Shown: positions 53,994 to 63,113 of the stretch, in pieces
Layout of the letters: each line of letters begins with the position of its first letter
Numbering within the stretch: position 1 is the stretch's first letter
The notes under the pieces: generated by a model
What the model saw: the letters and a program-made list of their open reading frames with translations, nothing else
Told to the model about the DNA's origin: nothing
Databases searched by the model: none
Made by a program: the position numbers and the translations under genes
Source: Granulosicoccus sp047634635
Lineage (GTDB): Bacteria > Pseudomonadota > Gammaproteobacteria > Granulosicoccales > Granulosicoccaceae
Direction: 5' to 3'
NCBI GenBank assembly: GCA_047634635.1
Contig: JBLIIE010000004.1
Coordinates: 17,351 to 81,350 of the forward strand
Length of the DNA: 64,000 bases

Positions 53994-55670
53994 ATGGAAT
54001 CAGGTCAGCCAGTCGAGTTACCTGACGACTACTACCTATCGAATTTCCATGCGCTTGCTGGTTTTGTTTATGAAACCTACCACGATCTCCTCCAGATATC
54101 AGAGCTTGATTGGTACAAAGCGTTCAAGCGCTGTGATGAATCAGCACAACGACTTTACGTACGCCTGCTAACACGAAAATCCTCTGTATTTAGAGTTAGT
54201 CGTCTGCGATACCCTGAAATTGCCTCCCTTCAATCTGCAGCTAGTCAATTGGCGATAGAAAATCTCGCTGTTATCGTGCCTCCTTGTTCGATGCAGGAGC
54301 TGATGGCAGCATTTACCAAGCCTGAGCTACTGAAATTACTAGACCTGAACGAGCTCAGGTCGAACTCGCGAGTTGATCTGGTTGAAAACATCATGAAATC
54401 GGATGAGGTTTATTTGCATCAATTTCGAGGAATACTGCAATCTGCCGATCAATGGATTTCGATTAGAGGGCACTCGTACTGGAATTTGTACAATCTGTGT
54501 TTCTTTGGAAATCTGTATCAAGACAGTAGTGAATTTGTGCTTAGAGATCTGGGTGCTGTCACCTATGAATCCTATCAAATCGCGCCAAATTGCAGAGCCT
54601 TTACATCTCGCGTTCAAATTGAGGCTCACATGAAATATTTTGAGTGTTCAATATTACTGGATACGATTAGCAGAGCATCGGTGGAGCAACATAAAAATGT
54701 ATTGTGCGAGTTGCCGTCGGATATTCCTGGTGATAGCCAACTTACTCGCAGATTGGATCGTTTGCGTAACAGAATAGGTCGACAATTGGAGAGGTTGGGT
54801 GACACAAATGCAGCACTTATGCTTTTTAAGCAATCACAACATCCTCCAGCGCGAGAACGCCGTGTGAGAATTCTCCTGTCCGAGGGAGCGCTTGATCAAG
54901 CAAGTTCAATTATCAACGATATGACGACTAACCCCAGGGGGGAGTCCGAGTTGCAAGTAGCTGGTCGGTTGCTAAAACAATGGGCGAAAGTTAGTGGCTG
55001 TGTGTTGAAGGCCGAAAAACGTTTTCGTCCATCAACATCAACACTAATACTGAGACAGTCTGCATTGCGTGTTGAATTGGAGACGCGAACATTCTATTCA
55101 AAAATTGGGACCTGTTTTTATACAGAGAATCAGCTGGTGAATGGAGTATTGGGTTTGTTTATTTGGGACATTATATTTACGCCTATTGCAGGAGTTTTCC
55201 ATAATCCATTTCAGCAGGCACCTTCAGATTTTTATGATCCCGAATTTCGGGAGCGACGTGCCGACATGTTGGACCAACGCTTCACCGAGCTAGATGATAC
55301 ATTACGATTCTGCGCACGAATTATGGAAAACTTTGAGATTCATTGGGGTAAAACGAACCCGATGGTTCGTTGGGCTGGAATCCCCTATGAACTGCTCTCG
55401 CTAGCGCTGCAACGTGTTCCAGCCGCACATTGGCGAGTCATGTTTGATCGTATCCTCAAGGATCCTCGTGAAAACATGGCTGGATTTCCCGACCTCATTC
55501 TTTTCAGAGGGGATGATTCGTATTACGAGTTCATCGAAGTAAAAGGCCCGGGCGATACCATTCAGCAGAACCAGCTACGTTGGATGCAATGTTTTTCAAA
55601 AAACCGAATTCCCTGCCGTGTAGTTAATGTGCGTTGGGCTGAGGTAATTCCGAGTATTGGATCTGCATGA
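53994..55670 (+). CDS. FAN1-like VRR-NUC domain nuclease
   Basis: 558 residues. The C-terminal VRR-NUC (PD-(D/E)xK) core is GFPDLILFRGDD, YEFIEVKGPGDTIQQNQLRW and CRVVNVRW, with catalytic Asp, Glu and Lys in PDL and EVKG. The N-terminal part contains an SAP-like or winged segment (LLKLLDLNELRSNSRVDLVE) and a helical repeat region (NAALMLFKQSQHPPARERRV), as in bacterial FAN1 proteins. FAN1 is a 5' flap endo/exonuclease for interstrand crosslink repair. The stop overlaps the ATG of the next gene (ATGA), a helicase, so the two almost certainly act together. Confidence 0.92.
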   Translation: MESGQPVELPDDYYLSNFHALAGFVYETYHDLLQISELDWYKAFKRCDESAQRLYVRLLTRKSSVFRVSRLRYPEIASLQSAASQLAIENLAVIVPPCSMQELMAAFTKPELLKLLDLNELRSNSRVDLVENIMKSDEVYLHQFRGILQSADQWISIRGHSYWNLYNLCFFGNLYQDSSEFVLRDLGAVTYESYQIAPNCRAFTSRVQIEAHMKYFECSILLDTISRASVEQHKNVLCELPSDIPGDSQLTRRLDRLRNRIGRQLERLGDTNAALMLFKQSQHPPARERRVRILLSEGALDQASSIINDMTTNPRGESELQVAGRLLKQWAKVSGCVLKAEKRFRPSTSTLILRQSALRVELETRTFYSKIGTCFYTENQLVNGVLGLFIWDIIFTPIAGVFHNPFQQAPSDFYDPEFRERRADMLDQRFTELDDTLRFCARIMENFEIHWGKTNPMVRWAGIPYELLSLALQRVPAAHWRVMFDRILKDPRENMAGFPDLILFRGDDSYYEFIEVKGPGDTIQQNQLRWMQCFSKNRIPCRVVNVRWAEVIPSIGSA

Positions 55671-58132
55671 GTCGAGAACTCGAACTTCGGGTTTCGGTTA
55701 CTGATCTGGCTAATTTTGCCTGTCGTGAAGGCGACTTGATGCCTATGGGGGTGGCTGGCCCCACAGCTCGAGAAGGTATTCGAGCCCACAAAAAACTTCA
55801 GAAATCCGCCCTTGAATCGCTTGTCTGTACCCTTGGTGAAATCGATAGCAAAGGCCCAGATGCTGCTGCCAAGCCGGATAACGTTAATTCGTATACCTCT
55901 CTTGATGTTGAAGTCAGCCTCGACTGCTTAACTATTATTGACGATACGTCCGTAGTGCTCCGTGGGCGAGTCGATATTATTGATTTCCGGGTGCCTCGCT
56001 TAAGTGAAATTAAAACGACATTGGTTCCTGTCGAGCAAGTTCCTGCGTCAAAGCATGCTATTCAATGGGCCCAGCTATACCTATACAGTTACATATTTCT
56101 GAATTCTGTTATCTCTGATGGGCCATCGCAAGATGTGATCGAACTTGAGCTTTTGCATTTCAATATTCGCGCGGACACAACTTCTGCTGAGCGGCGCACT
56201 GTTAGCAGGGACGAGGCATTCTCATTTGCCACTCGTGCGCTTGAGTGCTACGTACGTTGGCTGAAGCGTATAGACGACTCCTTTGAAAGGCTTCGAACTA
56301 GCGCACGGACACTCGATTTTCCATACGTGACTTTTCGTTCGGGTCAACGTGATATGGCTGCTGCAGTTTTTCGGGCTATACGCGATGGGGAAGGGCTTCT
56401 TTGCGAAGCGGCCACTGGCATTGGTAAAACTATAAGCACCTTGTTTCCAGCTAGCAAGGCCATGGGGGGCGGTGAGATCAAACAGATCACGTACCTTACT
56501 GCAAAGGTTGCCGGTCGGCTGATTGCTCTGCAGTCATTAAAGCAAATGCAGAGCTCAGGTTTAAGGATAAGTGCTATTCAGATACGGGCTAAGCAGGTAA
56601 CCTGCTTTTGCAGTAATGGTGGCTGTGACCGTGACGAGACCGGACGTTGTCCGATGACTCTTGGTTTTTTTGACAGGCTACCTGAAGCACGAAAAGAACT
56701 CATCTCCATGGGCATCATAGAAGGTGAGCAACTAGATGAAGTTGCATGGCGATATCAACTATGCCCATTCGAACTTGCTTTACAGATGCTTCCTTGGGTT
56801 CATGTAGTTATTGCAGACTACAACTACGTTTTTGACCCACTAGTACGCCTTGCTCATTATTCTGAATCACGTATGGATTCAGTTTTACTCATTGATGAAG
56901 CACATAATTTAGTTGATCGATCCCGTGAAATGTTTTCTGGCCACCTTTCGCGTGAGCGTTGTCTGGATGAGGCTCATGCGTGTCGGCTAACTCACCCGTT
57001 GGTTACGCGTTCACTTGAACGGTTAGCAAATGCAATGTTGCTGCATGTACGTAGTCATGATGGTGTTGAGCTGGTTAGTGATGAAAACGATACTAGTATT
57101 GCTAAAGCGGCTGCAAATACAATAGAGGAAATCGCAGCCTGTATGGGGGAGACTCCACCGCTGCCTGAATCGAGTTCGGATATTTTCCGTATGCTATGCC
57201 GATACGTCGTTATCGACGAAATATTTTCCTCTCAACATAAATCGATTACAGAGGTGTCACTCCGGGGAAGGCGCAAAGAAGTAGCCATTACTTTGTACTG
57301 TCTGGACGCATCGAAGGCGTTGGCAAAGCAATTCAAAATGTATAAGTCGAAAGTCGTTTTCTCTGCGACCTTGCGTCCTTCTATTTTTTACCGAGATACG
57401 CTGGGATTACCAGAAAGTACGACACAACTACAAATCACTTCACCTTTTGATCCAGCACGAGTGAATCATACTGTTGTGGATTGGATTGATACGCGATATC
57501 GCAAGCGCAAAGATTCACTGCATAAACTGGTTGACCTAATCAAGTGTCTTGGTGAAAAACAGCACGGCAACTACCTCGCGTTTTTTCCGTCTTACGCCTA
57601 CCTTGATCAAACATACGCTGCCTTTTCTGATGCGTATCCAAACATAGCAACATGGCGTCAGCATCCACAGCAAAGTAAGGACGAGCAAAACAAATTATTG
57701 AATCGCTTAAAGGAACCAGGTCACCGTATTGGCTTTGCAATTTTGGGTGGAATATTTGGTGAGGGTATCGACTACCTAGGTGGCAGTTTGATTGGTGTTG
57801 TTATTGTTAGTTCGGGGCTTCCGGGACTGGATGTTAAAACGCAGTTGGTCGCAGATCACTATCGCCAACAAGGAAATGACGGCTATGATTTTGCGTATCG
57901 CTATCCAGGTTTTTCCCGAGTACTGCAAACTGCAGGGAGGCTGATACGTAGCGAAAGTGATAGTGGTGTGATCGTACTCGTCGATGATCGATTCAAACAG
58001 CCTTTTTATCGAGCCCTGTATCCTGAGACTTGGCAGGTAGCTTATCCAGAAAACTTAGGCGCTCTACTCACAGAGGTGACGAGTTTTTGGAGCCGTCTGC
58101 CCGATAAAATCGGGCAGACACTCGACTGTTAA
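55667..58132 (+). CDS. RecB/Cas4-type nuclease fused to an XPD/DinG-like iron-sulfur helicase
   Basis: 821 residues. An N-terminal nuclease-like domain has H41 (GIRAHKKLQ), D103 (GRVDIIDF), E114 and K116 (LSEIKTT) and Q136/Y140 (QLYLYSY), i.e. the RecB/Cas4 motif set. It lacks the C-terminal Cas4 cysteines. The helicase starts with the Walker A at 249-255 (ATGIGKT), has cysteines 313, 315, 320, 328 and 366 placed as an XPD 4Fe-4S cluster, DEAH at 410-413, and late motifs GIFGEGIDYLGG and QTAGRLIRSESD. It probably unwinds and cuts DNA during crosslink or replication repair with FAN1. The stop lies two bases from the convergent H1-like gene. Confidence 0.92.
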   Translation: MSRELELRVSVTDLANFACREGDLMPMGVAGPTAREGIRAHKKLQKSALESLVCTLGEIDSKGPDAAAKPDNVNSYTSLDVEVSLDCLTIIDDTSVVLRGRVDIIDFRVPRLSEIKTTLVPVEQVPASKHAIQWAQLYLYSYIFLNSVISDGPSQDVIELELLHFNIRADTTSAERRTVSRDEAFSFATRALECYVRWLKRIDDSFERLRTSARTLDFPYVTFRSGQRDMAAAVFRAIRDGEGLLCEAATGIGKTISTLFPASKAMGGGEIKQITYLTAKVAGRLIALQSLKQMQSSGLRISAIQIRAKQVTCFCSNGGCDRDETGRCPMTLGFFDRLPEARKELISMGIIEGEQLDEVAWRYQLCPFELALQMLPWVHVVIADYNYVFDPLVRLAHYSESRMDSVLLIDEAHNLVDRSREMFSGHLSRERCLDEAHACRLTHPLVTRSLERLANAMLLHVRSHDGVELVSDENDTSIAKAAANTIEEIAACMGETPPLPESSSDIFRMLCRYVVIDEIFSSQHKSITEVSLRGRRKEVAITLYCLDASKALAKQFKMYKSKVVFSATLRPSIFYRDTLGLPESTTQLQITSPFDPARVNHTVVDWIDTRYRKRKDSLHKLVDLIKCLGEKQHGNYLAFFPSYAYLDQTYAAFSDAYPNIATWRQHPQQSKDEQNKLLNRLKEPGHRIGFAILGGIFGEGIDYLGGSLIGVVIVSSGLPGLDVKTQLVADHYRQQGNDGYDFAYRYPGFSRVLQTAGRLIRSESDSGVIVLVDDRFKQPFYRALYPETWQVAYPENLGALLTEVTSFWSRLPDKIGQTLDC

Positions 58133-58133
58133 T

Positions 58134-58733
58134 TTAAGCCTTCTTAGTGGTTTTGCGCACAGGCTTCTTAGCGATGGCCTTGCGAACAGGTGACTTAGCT
58201 ACCGGCTTCTTGGCCACTGCCTTACGTGCTGGCTTCTTAGCAACAGGCTTCTTAGCGATGGCCTTGCGAACAGGTGACTTAGCCACTGGCTTTTCGGCTA
58301 CTGCCTTACGCACTGGCTTTTTCGCAACAGGCTTCTTAGCGACGGCCTTACGCACTGGCTTTTTCGCAACAGGCTTCTTAGCGACGGCCTTACGCACTGG
58401 CTTTTTAGCAACAGGCTTCTCAGCAACTGCCTTGCGAACAGGTGACTTAGCTACCGGCTTCTTGGCGACTGCCTTACGCACTGGCTTCTTAGCTACTGGC
58501 TTTTTTGCGATCACTTTCTTTACGGCTGGCTTGGCTGTTGTTTTCTTAACTGGCTTCTTGGCCACCACTGTTTTTACGACTGATTTTTTCACGGTTGGTT
58601 TCCGGACTGCTGGTTTGGCAGTGGACTTAGGTGCCGCGGTAGCCTTTCCAGCAGATGACTTTTTTCCAATGGTCTTCGGTGAAGTAGTAGTTGATTTACT
58701 TGTTACTGATTTCTTTACAGCTTTGGTTTTCAT
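58134..58733 (-). CDS. Histone H1-like Lys/Ala/Pro repeat protein
   Basis: 199 residues from ATG 58733, made almost only of Lys, Ala, Pro, Val, Arg and Thr. It begins MKTKAVKKSVTSKSTTT and runs into tandem 14-residue units of the PVRKAVAKKPVAKK type. The protein is extremely basic and should be disordered. It belongs in spirit to the AlgP/H1-like nucleoid proteins of gammaproteobacteria, which bind DNA non-specifically. The + strand also shows an open frame here, a repeat artefact. It is separated from csrA by a 400-base AT-rich stretch and converges on the repair operon. Confidence 0.85.
   Translation of the reverse strand: MKTKAVKKSVTSKSTTTSPKTIGKKSSAGKATAAPKSTAKPAVRKPTVKKSVVKTVVAKKPVKKTTAKPAVKKVIAKKPVAKKPVRKAVAKKPVAKSPVRKAVAEKPVAKKPVRKAVAKKPVAKKPVRKAVAKKPVAKKPVRKAVAEKPVAKSPVRKAIAKKPVAKKPARKAVAKKPVAKSPVRKAIAKKPVRKTTKKA
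58191..58484 (-). repeat. Seven tandem 42-base units plus a partial eighth
   Basis: Seven copies of a 42-base unit (14 residues, PVRKAVAKKPVAKK with K/E, K/S and V/I or V/A swaps) and a partial eighth toward the 3' end. The swaps alternate, suggesting past duplication of two-unit blocks. Confidence 0.9.
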
Positions 58734-59090
58734 CAAACAGGACTCACATTATTGCTTTAAGTGTGTAGTCGCACAGCAAATAACGTACACATTTAGCAAT
58801 ACGTAATAGAAAACAGGAATTATTTTTATATATTTCGCAAATAATACAATTAATTTAATGCTCAACCTCTAAGTTCGCATATCGAGGCACTTTGTTTATA
58901 CATATATAAAAAAAATAGAGTTATACCCATTTGGGCTAATGTCTTGGTGATCCGGATGAGTCATACTACTCGTAACAGCAGGGTAGGGTTTCCTATTAAG
59001 GCAGGTGAAGTTGTATTTCCGGTGATTCGTGGTTTGAGTCCTCTAACTATTCTGCCTAGTATTTTTATGCATCTAGCGAAAAATGGAATT

Positions 59091-59118
59091 TTTACAGTTG
59101 TGTTGTTATGTTTAATCT
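59091..59118 (+). promoter_or_regulatory. Possible csrA promoter
   Basis: TTTACA (59091-59096) and TAATCT (59113-59118) are 16 bases apart, followed by a strong ribosome site GGGAGG (about 59127-59132). The rest of the gap 58734-59090 is AT-rich (a T/A patch at 58820-58930) with no supported gene; a 60-codon frame at 58944-59126 has no ribosome site. Confidence 0.4.
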
Positions 59119-59139
59119 GTATTTAGGGAGGTAATTCGG

Positions 59140-59355
59140 ATGTTGATTCTGAGCAGACGGATGGATGAATCGATTGTAATTGGGGATGAAGTAACCATTA
59201 CCATTCTTAGTGTGAAAGGCAAGCAAGTTAGAATAGGTATCACCGCCCCACCAGATGTCAGTGTTCATCGGGAAGAGATCTATCAGCGTATTCAGGCGGG
59301 TGAACCTGCTGTAGAAGCTGATACTCGGACGGAAGATGTACTGGTAGAAAAGTGA
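59140..59355 (+). CDS. csrA: Carbon storage regulator CsrA
   Basis: 71 residues, slightly longer than E. coli CsrA (61). All key segments are present: MLILSRRMDESIVIGDEVTI, VKGKQVRIGITAPPDVSVHR, EEIYQRIQ, with the RNA-contact Leu4 and Arg44-type residues in LILSRR and VSVHREE. It binds GGA motifs in mRNA leaders and controls biofilm, motility and carbon metabolism. Its own leader contains AGGGAGG and TCGGATG, which could bind CsrA for autoregulation. A very strong terminator follows. Its ribosome site GGGAGG is unusually good. Confidence 0.97.
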   Translation: MLILSRRMDESIVIGDEVTITILSVKGKQVRIGITAPPDVSVHREEIYQRIQAGEPAVEADTRTEDVLVEK

Positions 59356-59457
59356 TAAGCCGTTTGGTGCTTATGTGAAGGTAACTCGCGCTGAATGAGC
59401 CAATCGTTAAGAGTTCTCTGGTAGGTACAGCGGCTCAAGAAAACTGGTGGTCCCTGT

Positions 59458-59514
59458 AAAAGCAGATATATTAGCAAATCACATAGATTTGTTGAATATT
59501 CTGCTTTTTTTTTT
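59458..59514 (+). terminator. Long rho-independent terminator after csrA
   Basis: AAAGCAGA (59458-59465) pairs with TCTGCTTT (59499-59506), and inner AGCAAATC with GATTTGTT, in a hairpin of about 50 bases followed by ten T. It ends the csrA transcript 100 bases after its stop. Confidence 0.9.
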
Positions 59515-59597
59515 GGCTTTGGACAACGTTTCCACGATAAATGCGGCAACCTGGCCTTCACAAGCCAAGCTGCCGAAGATACTAAGGTCTCAAACTT

Positions 59598-62525
59598 TTA
59601 AAGAGAGTGTTTGTCTAACTTTAAAGATTCAACGTCTTCAGATTTTGAAATACCTTCATTCGTGACAACGCCAGTACTCGCTTTTGTTGGATCAAAGTAC
59701 TTTTCCCCAACTCTCTTAAGATCATCCAAAGACACTTCTAATATGCGCTGACGGAACAGTCTTCGACGTTCAGCTGTTCTGTCAAATAATTCGGCTTGGA
59801 AGGTGCTTCTTGCTTCGCCAGCTGGAGAGCCAGGCTTGTCAATTCCACTGATGACGTTGAGAATGGATTCTTCGAGTTCCCGTTCCTCATGCTTATGAGT
59901 TTGCAACCATTCTATTGAGGCATCAAAGTCAGCGAGTGTTTCTGTTAATCGAGGATCTCGATAGCTGTAAAAACGAAATGAAGCAGTGTCTGAATCCTGT
60001 GAGGCTCCACCACCATAAGCTCCGCCAGTTTCACGAATAGCTCGATGTAGGAACCCATTGCGTAAAAATGGCCCCAGAACTGCCAAAGTTGCAGAGTCCT
60101 CGTGCGCTGCAGGTACGGTTGGATAAGCCTTAGCGCTGAAATTGACTTCTGTGCTGGTAGTCCAAAGCTGCCTTGATTGTTCTCTTACCGGGGCAGGTGA
60201 GAACGCCTCGAAACCGTCAGCTACCGGACTAGCTCCAAACGCGCTGCCCATACTACTCAAGACCGTAGAAATATTCTCTTCTTCAGCCACCACCATGAAT
60301 TGCCGTGGAGCTTCCCGCATTATTGAGTGAATAGCAGCCATTTTTTCACACAATTCTTCAAGGGCTTGAGGTTGTTCGAGTGAATCATCGAGTGCCTTAA
60401 TGGCTTTTATTCCCGCCAGACCGTTAAGTTGGTGAGAAAGTCTGATGGTTGGGCTCATCCCACTCGCTGCAGCCATCATTGCAAGCATGTGTCCACTGCC
60501 GGTGATACTTTGCTCACGACCCGCGCGAGATTGAGAAACCAGTTCTCTGATGCGACTGGTTTCATCGAACCGAAGGTCTACCAGCGTGTCGAGCATCAAG
60601 CCAGATAGTGCATCAGTGTTTCTGAGTAGCGCTTTGCCGCGAACAACCATATAACCTTTTACTGCCTGTTCGTCATCCACGGCACCTCGTTGCATTATGT
60701 AGGTTCCAATGCCACCCGTCACTGCAGCTTGCTCAGTTTGAGTGGCAAGGTAGTCTCTTCCACCTGATCCCAGCTCTGCTGCAAAACTTGTATAGAGAGG
60801 CAAAATAGCCTGAAGTTCAGGTTCCAGTTGTGGCAAGTCTACAACAACGTGCTGATAAACGATTCCATTGGTTCCTTGCGAGTATAGGGTTGCAGGTGCT
60901 CCATGTATTATTGCGCTATCAGATGTTGGAATATGCATATCGATAGGAACATCGGACAACGTGACTTTAGGCAGTATTTCAGGGTCGTCTTCTTGTACCT
61001 GACGCTCAGCCAGTGCTTGAGCACGCTCGACAATGCGTTTTTTATCAGTATCTGACAACGCAGCCTTCATGGTGGCTAAACGCTTTTTCTCTGCGACAAT
61101 CCGCCGTTCGCTAATCGCTGTATCTGGCTCCATAGTCATGGTTACGCGATGCGGGTTGTCCAGCAACAGCTCCTTAACGAGGTTGGCTATGAAGTTGGGT
61201 TCCAGGCTTGCCAGTCGAAGACGCTCTAATGCTGGGTCAAGGTCAATGGCGGCGAGCGTATCACCACGCTGCATGGCAGACGATAAACCACTGAGTACAA
61301 GTTGCAATCCGAATGGCATGCCGTCACCTCGAATTTCTCGTTGACTCAGCTCAAGTTGGTGCAGCACTGCATCAACCCGTTCTTGTGGAACGCCATCACG
61401 TGCAACGGATTCCAGGACGTCGAGGACCAGCTTTTCCACAGCGAGTGTTTGGTCAGGATTAGAACCTTCTAAGCCGCAGGCAAAAACCATTTCACGGTTA
61501 CTGTCTTCCAAACCACAAAGCGGAGACGGGGAGTTTCCAAGGTCACTCTGTTCCAAAACACGCATCATTGGTGAAGCGCTGTTATCAAGAAGTACGCTGG
61601 ACAGGAGGTGCGAACGCAAACGATCATCCAGATTGATGCTCTCTCCTAGAAGCCACGAAACTACAATGTGGGTTTTATCCGCAGTGTCCTGTTCCTGAGT
61701 TGCATATGATTCCTGAACTCGGATCGGCGAGTGGTATCGCTTGGCAGGCTCAACTTGAATGGTGCGATCCAGCTTTTCGAAACGATTTAGCACTTGCTCT
61801 TCAAATCGAGTTTGCAAGACATCAGGTGCAATATCGCCATAAGTCATAAATACGGCGTTGGACGGGTGATAATGCGTGTCATAAAAAGATTTTAGTTGCT
61901 CATAGCTCAGGTCAGGTATGTCTTCTGGGTCTCCACCGCTATTGAAATGGTAGGTGTTATTCGGGAACAGATATTTGGACAGGGACTGCCAAAGGATGCT
62001 CGTGGGAGCGCTCATCGCGCCTTTCATTTCATTGAAAACGATACCTTTGAATACGAGATCGGTTTCAGGATCGTCGGCTTGCTCGAATTCAACTCGATGT
62101 CCCTCTTGCGCAAAGTCCAATTCATGGAGGCGTGAGAAAAATACTGCATCCAGATAGACATCAAGTAAATTAAAATAATCCTTGCGATTCTGGCTTGCGA
62201 AAGGGTAGGCGGTCCAGTCGCTAGAGGTAAATGCGTTCATGAACGTGTTCAATGAGCGACGAATCATCATGAAAAATGGGTCCCGAACAGGGTATTTTTC
62301 ACTTCCACAGAGCACTGTGTGCTCCAGAATATGGGCAACACCTGTGGAATCTGTAGGAACCGTTCTGAGTCCTACCAGAAACACATTTTCCGGGTTGTCC
62401 GTGGCGAGGTGCACATGTGGAGCGCCTGTCGCGGAGTGAATGTACTCATGGACGTCGATATTTAAGGACTGGATATGCTCGCTTCTTACGTGAGTAAAAG
62501 CTGGATGGCTGGCCGGCATATTCAT
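59598..62525 (-). CDS. PreP-like M16C metallopeptidase
   Basis: 975 residues, one chain of four M16 modules. The zinc motif HILEH is at residues 65-69 (GVAHILEHTVLCGSEKYPV), the third ligand Glu follows in GIVFNEMKGAM, and the FMNAFTSSDWTAYPFASQN segment is typical of presequence protease PreP/pitrilysin-type M16C enzymes. It degrades short unstructured peptides. There is no signal peptide, so it is cytoplasmic here. A ribosome site (AGGAG) precedes ATG 62525 at a rather long 12 bases. It ends 83 bases from the csrA terminator, convergent. Confidence 0.95.
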   Translation of the reverse strand: MNMPASHPAFTHVRSEHIQSLNIDVHEYIHSATGAPHVHLATDNPENVFLVGLRTVPTDSTGVAHILEHTVLCGSEKYPVRDPFFMMIRRSLNTFMNAFTSSDWTAYPFASQNRKDYFNLLDVYLDAVFFSRLHELDFAQEGHRVEFEQADDPETDLVFKGIVFNEMKGAMSAPTSILWQSLSKYLFPNNTYHFNSGGDPEDIPDLSYEQLKSFYDTHYHPSNAVFMTYGDIAPDVLQTRFEEQVLNRFEKLDRTIQVEPAKRYHSPIRVQESYATQEQDTADKTHIVVSWLLGESINLDDRLRSHLLSSVLLDNSASPMMRVLEQSDLGNSPSPLCGLEDSNREMVFACGLEGSNPDQTLAVEKLVLDVLESVARDGVPQERVDAVLHQLELSQREIRGDGMPFGLQLVLSGLSSAMQRGDTLAAIDLDPALERLRLASLEPNFIANLVKELLLDNPHRVTMTMEPDTAISERRIVAEKKRLATMKAALSDTDKKRIVERAQALAERQVQEDDPEILPKVTLSDVPIDMHIPTSDSAIIHGAPATLYSQGTNGIVYQHVVVDLPQLEPELQAILPLYTSFAAELGSGGRDYLATQTEQAAVTGGIGTYIMQRGAVDDEQAVKGYMVVRGKALLRNTDALSGLMLDTLVDLRFDETSRIRELVSQSRAGREQSITGSGHMLAMMAAASGMSPTIRLSHQLNGLAGIKAIKALDDSLEQPQALEELCEKMAAIHSIMREAPRQFMVVAEEENISTVLSSMGSAFGASPVADGFEAFSPAPVREQSRQLWTTSTEVNFSAKAYPTVPAAHEDSATLAVLGPFLRNGFLHRAIRETGGAYGGGASQDSDTASFRFYSYRDPRLTETLADFDASIEWLQTHKHEERELEESILNVISGIDKPGSPAGEARSTFQAELFDRTAERRRLFRQRILEVSLDDLKRVGEKYFDPTKASTGVVTNEGISKSEDVESLKLDKHSL

Positions 62526-62584
62526 AGATGTACTGGACTCCTGTAGAAAGGGATGCTCACAATGTGATCGGTTTCAAGCAAGAT

Positions 62585-62620
62585 ACTTATAAGTACGTTA
62601 TGACGGCGACTAAGTCGCCG
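62585..62620. promoter_or_regulatory. Two palindromes upstream of the M16 peptidase gene
   Basis: ACTTATAAGT (62585-62594) is a perfect 10-base palindrome, and CGGCGAC/GTCGCCG (62604-62610, 62614-62620) a perfect 7-bp hairpin with TAA loop. They lie in the 202-base divergent region between the peptidase and a small ORF. They could be operator sites or an RNA hairpin; no function is shown. Confidence 0.3.
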
Positions 62621-62727
62621 ACAAAAGGTTAAGAGTGGGGTCTTTTATGTTGATACGCAAGCAATAGGGTCCTGTGTTTTCGATTTTCGCAATCTTAATG
62701 TCATGTTGCCGTACTGATATCATTTAA

Positions 62728-62961
62728 GTGAAACTCATAATCTTAGTGCTTGCCACACGTGCTGGTGCAATTCACAGCTGGTATTCAAAGGATCTTTACG
62801 TCGGGGCTGTGCTGCTGTCTGAGGCGTATGAATTTGCCAGTAGAGTGCAAACTCATGTGTCCGACCATTTCAGCGAATTTGGAGTCATGCCCAATAGCAA
62901 TGCTGAAGCGGATTTTCCAAGTGCCGATGGTCCCTGGCATGTCGTGGCCACCACGGCGTAG
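62728..62961 (+). CDS. Small ORF resembling the core of a type IV pilin-like protein
   Basis: 77 residues from GTG 62728. The middle reads VLLSEAYEFASRVQTHVSDHF followed by EFGVMPNSNAEADFP; the helix ending in 'xxVSExxxxAxxVQ' and the 'NGxxPxSNAEAGL' turn are the pattern of minor pilins and PilA. There is no prepilin leader, no ribosome site, and the tail is cut short, so it is more likely a decayed fragment or a chance match. I would not rely on it as a functional gene. Confidence 0.35.
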   Translation: MKLIILVLATRAGAIHSWYSKDLYVGAVLLSEAYEFASRVQTHVSDHFSEFGVMPNSNAEADFPSADGPWHVVATTA

Positions 62962-63113
62962 TTGACAGGCTGATTCGAGCCGATGCAAAGGCAAGGATGT
63001 AAACGGAACAGGTGTGTTTCTGATGGCAAAAAGTCTGCAATTTTTTCTATCGTGCACTTACAGTTAACATCGGAGGGAGCTGGAACGCTCTCCCTTTAAG
63101 CACGGATTTGTGC

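Noticed and set aside
58147..58806. Open frame of 219 codons on the + strand over the H1-like gene
   Set aside because: It is a Thr/Gly/Phe/Leu-rich shadow of the Lys/Ala repeats without a ribosome site; the minus frame has the known H1-like composition.
58944..59126. 60-codon ORF upstream of csrA
   Set aside because: No ribosome site, no family resemblance, and it overlaps the best csrA promoter candidate.
59356..59600. tRNA gene downstream of csrA, as in some gammaproteobacteria
   Set aside because: I could not find an acceptor stem, TTC loop and anticodon arm together; the only structure is the csrA terminator.
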